64,000 bases of DNA from [Phialemoniopsis] sp. UDSM-2020 (lineage: Eukaryota; Ascomycota; Sordariomycetes; Thyridiales; Thyridiaceae): positions 2,852,001 to 2,916,000 of the forward strand of contig JAEILZ010000004.1 in NCBI GenBank assembly GCA_018873225.1, in the 5' to 3' direction. Made by a program: the position numbers and the translations under genes. Shown here piece after piece: positions 56,086-64,000 of this stretch. The notes beneath the pieces are model-generated. The model was not told the DNA's origin, searched no databases, and saw nothing but the letters and a program-made list of their open reading frames with translations. Each line of letters begins with the position of its first letter. Within the stretch, counting starts at the first letter, position 1.

Positions 56086-57128
56086 ATTTGTTGTCTTTCT
56101 CTTTCCTGGTCAGATGCGACCAGAGGCCCCGATCACATCGCACAGCCCGTGCCAAGTCACTGTATGTGTTTCGATATCGTATTGGGTCCAAGTTTCTCGC
56201 GGTTGACTGCTTTTGGTCAGATCTTGGGTCGTCAGAGGCGCATCGCAGTATGTGGAAATAATGCGACAGAGAGGGAAAAAGTAGCAATTGAACATTGCAG
56301 GCTAGTACGAGGAGCGCGCGAGTTGTGTCGATGCGGTGCAGTCCAAATGAGGAGCAGGATGTTGTGGTGATGGCTGGAATGTGTCGCTATGAGCGACCTC
56401 ATTCCAGAGCGTGTCCATCTCATACACATAATTATCACCCGACGTGGAAAGTTTCGCATGTTAGGCTTTTCCGACCCTGAGAATTCAACTCGGCCACACA
56501 GGAACCTGTTCCTTTCCATCGTCGGTGAATTTTGCTTTGCATTCTCGACTAGAGTGCACTCAGGTGCGCTTCATAGAGAAAAGGGACGTGATGTCTTGAT
56601 GCCCTCTGCCCGGCGCTTCAGAATCCAGGCCTACCGGGAGCTAGGCCACGATTGTTGGGCCTCTGCTGAGGAATGCAACGGAAAGCCACCTGGCATTACT
56701 ACGTACATAGACTCCGTGAACGCGACCGGAGTTTATTCAGCAGCACTCTTTGTGCAAAGTGCTGAGGGACGTGGCTATACATACAAGTCGCGAGATGCAA
56801 AGGTACCTGAGTTCTGTCATTGCTTTCAATTGCACTCCTCATTTGATGCGGAGTAAAAATCATTCCGAATTCATTTCTAGTGGATATCGTTTGTGAGTTT
56901 CTTTCTCTTCCTACACCCAGCCCGCGGGAGAGGAACGACAAGGACAAATGCGAAAGACGTGCCGGTATGCGTATCGAAATAGCGATGCCAAGGCTCAAAA
57001 AATCAAAAGAGAAAGAAGCTTTGAAGCGTTCAAGTTCATGTACGAGCGGCTTGCTCAAGTCCTCCTATGTGCCACCGATGGGAAACCGCCTCTAGCAGCC
57101 CAACGTTTCTCCCCGAGACGCGACCATT
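56086..57128. other. Intergenic region, no gene supported
   Basis: 1.04 kb between two minus-strand genes. A plus-strand ATG frame of 155 codons (56389-56856) lacks recognisable features and is not called. Presumed promoter of the membrane-protein gene plus DUF1996 3' UTR. Confidence 0.55.
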
Positions 57129-58911
57129 TCAAGATCCACGCCTGTGCTGCCGGCCGACGTGTCGGTGCATGTGGCCGTGCACACGGCGGGCCTTGACCTG
57201 GACCTGGTTGGGTACGTCTGCGCTGACAGTGACGGTGGCGGTGACGTCCTCCGAGACGGTGACGTAGACAACAGCCTCCTGCCAGACAATCTCTGACACG
57301 ACGTTGCCATTCGTCACATACTCGGTGCGGACAATGTCATAAGACAGACTATCATTACCGGCCTGCACAGAGGGTTCCGGGGCAGGGGTGACAGCCGGAG
57401 CCGGGGGCGCCGGGGTTGGAGTCGGAGGGGCGGCCGCCTCCGGGACTTCTGTGGGCACCGATTCGACAGACACCTGTTGGACCTGCGGGGCGACGGGTGG
57501 CCCAGCCGGTGCAGGGACATCGGGCGAAGGAGCTGGGGCCGCGGATGGGGTGCTCGTTGCTTGATCCTGGGGCGAGCCCTCGTCGGTGGCCTTGAACACC
57601 TGGCCTGGGAGATACGTGCCGCTGGCCGTGGCACTGGAGCCAGGCTTGTAGGTCAGAGTAGGAACAGCCTGCACGCTGGATGGCTGAGGGGGGTGCGCCA
57701 TGGTGGCGGGGCCGGGGCCGTATTGAATGGCGACATCGCCGGGCAGGGACTTGAGGCCCGGCCCGCGAACATCCTCCTTGACAAGGGCGGCAGGGAGGTC
57801 CATCTTGCACTGGTTGGCCTTGGAGTCATCCTGGATGTCGAATAGCGGGCAGTCGCTAATCATTCCGCTGTCACTCGTGCAAGTATCGACTGCCTTCTGC
57901 AGGAAGTCCTCTTCCCAGCCAGTCATGAAGTCACCGTGGTATCCATATCCTGTTCACTTGTTAGTCTTGGGGTCGATGTCTAGCAAGGGGGCATCGGTTG
58001 TGTTGCTTACCATAAGGATCTCCATTCGAGATGACGAATTTACCCGGGCGGTCCTTGAACATATCGGTAGCCCAGATGGTCTCGTAAAAGAGGCTCACAA
58101 GGCGAATGGGGTATTCGGGAGGGCAAGTGCCGGTCATGACGAGGTCGGGGTAAGCCACATGGTCCTTGTGGTTGTCCGAGTCGAGGTCCTTCCCGTTCCA
58201 ACACGAAGGGAACATCAGCTCAAATCGGATGCCATCGGGGCAGTTGGCGTCGAGGTAGGCCTTGTCTGGGAGGAAGTGGCGGTACAGCGAGCCCTCGGCA
58301 GCCTTCTGATAGTTAAGACAGTTGAAACCAAGGGCGCGCTGGGCAAGGTCACCTTGTGTGACCTGGCCCATGGCAGCCCACAGAGACTTTTCCGGGTCCG
58401 GAGCATTGACATCACCCAGGCTGTAGTTGCGACGCAGACTATCGCCGGCGATCATACGGAATCCTTTGGGGAAGGCCTTGACCGACTTCTCGCCAGGATT
58501 GCTGTAAAGCAGGTAATACCTGTTCCGAGGAAAGATGAATTTGTTAGCGGTGATGATTTGGGAAGGGAAAGGGTAGGAGACCATGAGAACTCACGCTAGC
58601 ATACCACCCCTCTGGTTAACTGCTTCGAACTCGCCGGTGGCGGCATCCTGGAAGAGGACAGCGGGGTGCCAGTATACTGACTTGTCTTGGGTGACAGCGC
58701 AAGACGTGCAGTTGGCTTTGACGAGATCGTCATAGGTGGCATCCTCGGAGAAACCGCTGGAGCCGTGAATAGCATGGACGTGCTGTGAGACCTCTCCCGG
58801 TGAGACGAGAGGATCCAGTCTGGCCAGACCAACGGCAGCATGGCATTCCATGCGCCAGAAGGCGGTTACAGTCAGGGCAAAAGCCCAGACGGCAAGGAGG
58901 GTGAACTTCAT
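57129..58911 (-). CDS. Secreted DUF1996 protein
   Basis: Fungal extracellular or wall-associated protein with a DUF1996 domain; biochemical function unknown. Three exons: 58595..58911, 58011..58519 and 57129..57949, all GT-AG, giving 548 residues. Residues 1-18 (KFTLLAVWAFALTVTAFW) are a signal peptide. The mature part begins RMECHAAVGLARLDPLVSPG and SQHVHAIHGSSGF, the hallmark of DUF1996. YWHPAVLF, FNCLNYQ, CPDGIRFELMFPSCWNGKDL, DSDNHKDHVAYP and YHGDFMTGWEEDFLQKAV follow, completing the domain by about residue 310. The last 200 residues are Pro/Ala/Thr-rich with probable O-glycosylation sites, then a TVTVS-type beta-rich stretch and a His/Arg-rich end. No GPI signal is visible. Intron 1 ends in an acceptor that restores MLAYYLLYS. 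Confidence 0.93.
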
Positions 58912-61900
58912 ATCGACTTGACCCAGGCAAGGAGCAAGAGAATCAAGTAAGAAGTTCCGACTGGCGGTTGAGTCGAGTTCTTGTCAGAAAGTGTAGATGG
59001 GTATCACACGACCAGCCAGTGATCAAAATTCGAGTCGAGAGTGAAGATGTTGTGATGTTGGGCCAGTTGGTGACTTTTTGTGGCTGTTGCGAGGTGCGTG
59101 TAAGTGAATCAGGGGCGTCGAAGCCACACCTTAAAGTCAGTCACTGTGTGTGTCGTGCGTCGGATGACGGGAATGACGCCCAAAGTTGGTGAAGAAGGAA
59201 TGACGACTTCCAAAATGTAAAAGGAGTGATGAAAGGAATTGCCGTGATAATAAGACAGGATTGTCTTGGGGCGAGCCGAGTTGTGACGTGATGATGGCTG
59301 TGGCCAGCCTTCCCAACCTCACCAGCAAAAAGAATTCCTCACGATGTCAAATTCCAACCTGTGGATGGCGGCGAATATCCTGCAACAACTCCACCAAAAA
59401 ATAAAAATCAAGAGAAAAACAGTTTAAGGGTCTTTCTTTTCTTCAAAAGCGACCAATGCTTCTGCTGTCCTCTGGTTTTTTTTTTATATCCTCTTATTTT
59501 TTCTTGTGTTCCGGGTCGGGCTGAGGTCCGGCTGAATGGGGTCTTGAAAGAAAGAAGGGCAATTCTGGTGGCGCCTTGCGACTTGTAGGTTGCAGATCCC
59601 AAAATCTCATTCAAATGAAGAGGGAGAAACGAATGCGATCAACACAGAGAAGGAGAGCAACAACTGTGCCAAAGAAGTGAAGAGGAGGGCTTGAGGGCCG
59701 TCGAATCAATGGGGGGTTCAAGGAGCGTGGGTGGCGGTCGTGACCAAGTGGAGGAGTGTGCGGCGATGAGCAAGTCAACCACCAACAAGAACGCGACCAA
59801 AAGCGAGAGAGAGAGAAAGAGGGAGAGTGGGAAAAGAGGGAGCGAAGAGAACGACAGATAAAACAAGTCTAGAGGCCTAGATGGTGAAGCCAAAGAGTGA
59901 AAGAGGGAAGCCAAGGGAGAGAGAGTGTGGAATGGATCCAACGTAAGAGAGAAAGACATCGGGGTCCCAGAGGATTGTCGAGGGGGGCGGGTATCGGCGC
60001 AGCTTCCACACCCACTTTGTCCCATCTACAAGTAGTTACTCACATCCAGATCGTGAGTCCAAAGAAAGAGATGGGCAAAAGATCTACCCCGCGAGTACAA
60101 TCCTTGGGTACTTGACGTGGACCCATGCATGCATGCCCTGCTGAGGGCATCTCTATGTACGTCCAACCCAACAGCATTCCGACCAGGTCACCCTAGCTGT
60201 CTGCTCCCCGATCTTCTCAGTTCAAGAGAGGCATGGGCTCACGATAGTCTGTGTTCCTACAGCATGTCTCTTTACCTTCAACTACCAAGTACATCTATCG
60301 AGTGCAAACCCCATCCAGTACTTGGATCCGTAAGGAAATAGGAACGGGGGAAAAGGAAAAAGGAGACAAGATGCACAGGCCCTTGGAGAAGGGGAAAAGA
60401 GGGGGAGACGTGTATCAGAGATAGATTAAGGTACAACCCCCCGGGTTTTGGAGCATGCGAGAGAAGAGTCTTGGTTGGTTGGTTGGTGGCTTGGTCCATG
60501 ATCCCTGAATTCCCGGAATCCCTGCCTGAACCCCATTAACTTGAACGGAGTACGGTAGAACGTTGGTGGAATTCTTGTAAGTGCCTGCAAGGGGTTGGTT
60601 GGCATTGGTTGGTTGGGCTGGCACGCTGGCTTGGCTGGCTCGGCTGGCAAAAAGAGTGACCACGCGCACCGCGCTAAGACGACTGGCCAGACAGCGGAGC
60701 TGGAGGCTTTTGACAGGGGGGCGGGAAATACGGAGTAGGTGGGGTGCGCCTGGTCACGCCAACCAAGCACACACGACACAACGCCTGGAAGTTGGTGGCT
60801 TCGGTGGCCCCTTGGCCCCCGAATGGCCCCCTATCCCGCATATAATTCGTTAGTGCGGACTCGGAAGTGCCCGCATTAGCCCTGTTCTGAGCGCGCGTGT
60901 GCATAGCGACGCCACCTACGCCAGCTTGGGCTGCACGGCCAGAATTCCATCAGTCAATGTCGCGTTGGTCGTCTGCGTTCCGGCTCAAACCCCATCACCG
61001 CGCGCGATGGCATACGGAGTAGAGAGACATGACCTGGCGTGCCTGGTTCCACTCATTCGGTCCCCGTTCCCTGGGTTGCTGGGCTTGCCACTCATGCCGG
61101 TGCTGGGTGGCGGTGATCAAGATCGGCAGCGCGTCGATAGAGATGTGCGGGATAATCAGGGGGGGAAACTCGGATCAACATATAATGACGGGATTGAAAA
61201 TGCATTTGGTAAGATAGGCACTAAGTACCAGCTCTGATGTGCGGCATTACAAGCTCAAGCTTCAACTCCCCTGCCAGGTACCATATCTCGGGCTGAGCAT
61301 CGATACCTTGCACGCGTATCTGATTTACTCCGTAAATATCCTTACCATCTGTGTACTCGGCGGATGGATGTATCTTCGCCACTAAAAAAGAAAAACGAAA
61401 AAGAAACTACGAATAGGTATGAAGAAAATAAGAAATGCTGGCCCGTTTAGAACCACACTTCTGGAGCAAGTCAGCACAGAAGCGCGGGCGCCAAGCAGAT
61501 GAAACACGTTTCAGCCAAGGACCAGCCCGAGGTCGTGCACCAATCAGCTCCAGTCATTCCACGCCGGTTGTTAGGTACATGCATCCCCCTCTCCCAGCTC
61601 GGTGTTCACTGTCTGGGCGTCCTGGTTTCTTTGGTTTGTTTTTCTTCAAGTGCTCTGATTTTAGCCGCGTAGATACGAGTCTGATGGATGCCCTACTATA
61701 CATATATATTTAGCTCCTCGCAGCGGAAAGCACCGACATAGCGATGGCACGGCCTGATGAAATCCGGCGATTCTCTGCATCTGTCATTCTACGCACAGGC
61801 AGTACTTTCAAATAACAAGCTCTGTAAATAGGCATCTCAGATTGGTACGCCAGTACTTAAAGTACCTAATGCATTGCAAGTGCCTCATAAGCAGGGGTCG

Positions 61901-62217
61901 AGGGATCAAAAGGCTTAGTCATGAATGTGTCAAGTCACGTGTGTCGAGAGCCTTATCGTCCGCCTCACCGCCTGCCTCAATTGATCACAGTAGTCGCATT
62001 CCACCCCTGGCTAGCACCACATGCAGTTGACAGCTCAGTGCTTCTCCGTCCATACCCCATAATGTTGCTGGCCACCAAGTAGCTTTCATGCCGAGCCTGT
62101 CACGGCCACCACATCATTCATGCGCGGCAGAAACCTCTCTCGTCATGCCTTGAGACAGTCACAACACCTGTAAAATACTCCGTCGCACCACCATCACCGC
62201 CATCACCACCACCCACC
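58912..62217. other. 3.3-kb divergent intergenic region
   Basis: No gene seen between the DUF1996 gene and the SWA2-like gene. It contains purine-rich tracts (59795-59960), GGTT/GGCTGGCT runs (60470-60660), and three exact copies of TACGGAGTA or its complement (60729, 61013, 61326) plus two near copies. Short frames here have no protein-like features. The end is the SWA2 promoter with CACCAC repeats just before the ATG. Confidence 0.6.
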
Positions 62218-64000
62218 ATGGACGACCTCTCAGCTCTCGACTGGTCGTCCACATCCGATCCGAACAAGACTTCTACCCCTCCCATGAACCCCTCGAATGC
62301 CCGCCCCTACCCTGCATTGCGGCCGACACCTTCGCCTCTCTCTTCAGGATACAACACGCCATTGTACAGCCAGGGCTCAGGCAGTTCCTCCTTCAAGCCT
62401 CCACCGCCTTCCAACCCTGCCAACCCCGCCAAACCTGCCCAGGACAGCTTCAGCAACCTCGTCAATTTTGGGCATGCCAAGAGCACGGCCAACTTGAGCT
62501 TACGCGAGCGGCAGGAACGTCTTGAGGCCGAGAAGCGCAAAAAGCAGGAGGATCTTCGAAAGCAAGCCCAAGCCAACTATGGCGACGGCCGCTTCTTCGA
62601 CACGCTTGCGTCGACTTCAGGCTCCAATTCGAGAACAGCCTCGCCAGCCCTTCCCATCCAGGTTACACACAGGGGCGGCAAAACCGACTCTGATGACGAT
62701 CTTTTCGCCGCTTTCAACGCCTCGACCAAGGTAGATAACGATAGCCACTACCCCCCGCCAGCCGAAGCTGCATCGCGCAAATCAACACCAGCAGCTGTGC
62801 CCGCCTTGGATCTCCGTGACCCTAGCGCTTGGGATAACAACGTCTCCCAAAGCACCAAGCCTCGCGGCGGAAATAGCGACGACGACCCCTTCGACCTCGA
62901 CAGCTTCAACTCGAACTCTCGAGCTGCTGCTGTCCCTACTGCGACTCCGGCCAATGACGACGAGGACGACTTTCTGGGCGATCTCGGCAAGCCTGTCGAG
63001 GAGGTCCGGCGTAAGGTTCATGCTAGCCAACCTGCAGGTCCTGAGCCCGGAAAGCCTATCGAGGATGAAGACTCCGACTCGTCTGCCGATCAGTCAGCCC
63101 CCGGGAGAGGCGACCCCTTCGACCGTGCCGTTGCTGAATTGGTCGATTACGGATTCAGTCCCGAGAATGCCCGCAGGGGCCTAACAGAAAGCGGAGCTGG
63201 GCTCAACGTGCAGGCTGCCGCCAATTGGCTCCTCGACGACGCGCACAGGGAGGCAAAGGAGAAGGCCCGGAGAAAGAAGCCGTCCGACGGAGCGGCAAAC
63301 GGCAGTGACGGGAGGCATCAAGCGCAAAGCAGGTCTTCAAATACAAATGGCCCAGCATGGATGTCCAGGGAAGGGCGTGATGGCCGACGTGACGCTGGTA
63401 CCCCTACTCAAGGCGATGGTGATCTCGCCAAGACTGCAGCGGCAATGGGGACTAGTTTTCTGAAGTCGGCTAATTCACTCTGGAGGACCGGCCAGAAAAA
63501 GATGCAACAAGCTGTCGCCGACTTCCAGCAAGAAGGTGACCCCAACCAACCGCGGTGGATGCGGTCAGCACAGTCAGAACACATGCCGGGCGGGCATAGT
63601 GCTCAGCGCCAAGATGTGACGGATGAAGCTATGATGCTGGAAGGTGGCGGCCGTCCGGAGCGACAAACTCACCCCAAGCCACAAGCCCAGGCTCCATTAC
63701 GAAATCAGCCATCTGGAGGGTCTGACAAGCTTCCAACGAGATCAAGTCCTGTTCCTCGCTGGCAGCAAGCCAAACAGCCTCCGGTGCGTGACCCACGAGC
63801 TAGACTAAACCAGCAGACCGCCGAGGAGCAGAGTGCGCAGGCCTACATTAGCCCTGCGCGCAGGAAGAAGCCTGCTCAGCAGTCGCCGCAGGAAACACAG
63901 GCGTCTTCGGCCCAGATGAAACAAGACCTGCCCTCGCGATCGGCGACGCCTTCATCATCATCATCGGCGCAAGGTCAACAGGTGCCGAGGCAGCAACCAG
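62218..64000 (+). CDS. SWA2: Auxilin-like UBA-domain protein (Swa2 type), 3' truncated by window edge
   Basis: N-terminal part of a protein like yeast Swa2/auxilin, which recruits Hsp70 to uncoat clathrin vesicles. The frame is open from ATG 62218 (context ACCATGG) to the end of the window with no stop, 594 codons visible. It starts MDDLSALDWSS with NPF/DPF-like and DDLFAAF acidic motifs suited to clathrin or adaptor binding (GDPFDLD-type at about 222). A charged helix LSLRERQERLEAEKRKKQED lies near residue 96. A UBA domain spans about 298-345 (FDRAVAELVDYGFSPENARR, then ANWLLDDAHREAKEKARRKK). The rest is Gln/Pro/Ser-rich. The TPR and J domains expected at the C-terminus lie outside the window, so the name rests on the UBA and overall layout. 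Confidence 0.78.
   Translation, partial: MDDLSALDWSSTSDPNKTSTPPMNPSNARPYPALRPTPSPLSSGYNTPLYSQGSGSSSFKPPPPSNPANPAKPAQDSFSNLVNFGHAKSTANLSLRERQERLEAEKRKKQEDLRKQAQANYGDGRFFDTLASTSGSNSRTASPALPIQVTHRGGKTDSDDDLFAAFNASTKVDNDSHYPPPAEAASRKSTPAAVPALDLRDPSAWDNNVSQSTKPRGGNSDDDPFDLDSFNSNSRAAAVPTATPANDDEDDFLGDLGKPVEEVRRKVHASQPAGPEPGKPIEDEDSDSSADQSAPGRGDPFDRAVAELVDYGFSPENARRGLTESGAGLNVQAAANWLLDDAHREAKEKARRKKPSDGAANGSDGRHQAQSRSSNTNGPAWMSREGRDGRRDAGTPTQGDGDLAKTAAAMGTSFLKSANSLWRTGQKKMQQAVADFQQEGDPNQPRWMRSAQSEHMPGGHSAQRQDVTDEAMMLEGGGRPERQTHPKPQAQAPLRNQPSGGSDKLPTRSSPVPRWQQAKQPPVRDPRARLNQQTAEEQSAQAYISPARRKKPAQQSPQETQASSAQMKQDLPSRSATPSSSSSAQGQQVPRQQP

Noticed and set aside
56389..56856. 155-codon plus-strand ATG frame between two minus-strand genes
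   Set aside because: No domain, no repeat of family motifs, and no splice partner; left uncalled though weak expression cannot be excluded.

Overview
The window is a protein-coding stretch of a filamentous ascomycete nuclear genome. The evidence is short introns (about 50-100 bp, with RCTRAC-type branch sites), long intron-poor exons and the set of orthologues present. A Sordariomycete, perhaps Hypocreales, is my inference; the sequence alone does not fix the species. One assembly gap (10 N, 45938-45947) lies beside a 26-base C run. I saw no rRNA, tRNA, transposon or CRISPR array.

Layout: 0-9 kb holds the 3' part of a CTD kinase (CTK1, cut by the window edge), a Ser-rich unknown protein, a three-exon PMP3 proteolipid gene and a 2.9 kb gene-free stretch. 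9-27 kb holds NRP1 (degenerate exonuclease + RRM + two RanBP2 fingers), a large acidic unknown protein, HAT2 and XRN1 back to back, SPC3, and an epoxide-hydrolase-like protein without its catalytic residues. 27-45 kb holds HID1, POM34, a degenerate membrane-anchored acyl-CoA-synthetase-like protein, glucosidase I (CWH41), GYP7, MSO1, the mitochondrial tRNA-modification GTPase MSS1 and a 50-residue protein. 45-50 kb is gene-free and rich in simple repeats. 50-59 kb is more accessory: a FAD monooxygenase, a GH18 protein without a signal peptide, a single-pass membrane protein and a secreted DUF1996 protein. 59-62 kb is gene-free. The 5' part of a SWA2/auxilin-like gene runs off the right end.

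Most genes are housekeeping. Many act in secretion and membrane traffic (SPC3, CWH41, HID1, GYP7, MSO1, SWA2). RNA synthesis, binding and decay (CTK1, NRP1, XRN1), chromatin (HAT2) and the nuclear pore (POM34) are also represented. They are not arranged as operons; I see no dedicated biosynthetic cluster.

The most unusual features are: (i) four introns in three genes whose best reading needs GC-AG splicing; (ii) three proteins that keep an enzyme fold but have lost catalytic motifs; (iii) a 12-nt micro-exon; (iv) a tiny two-exon gene with a repeated GRSGYN motif. I found no convincing undescribed multi-gene system.
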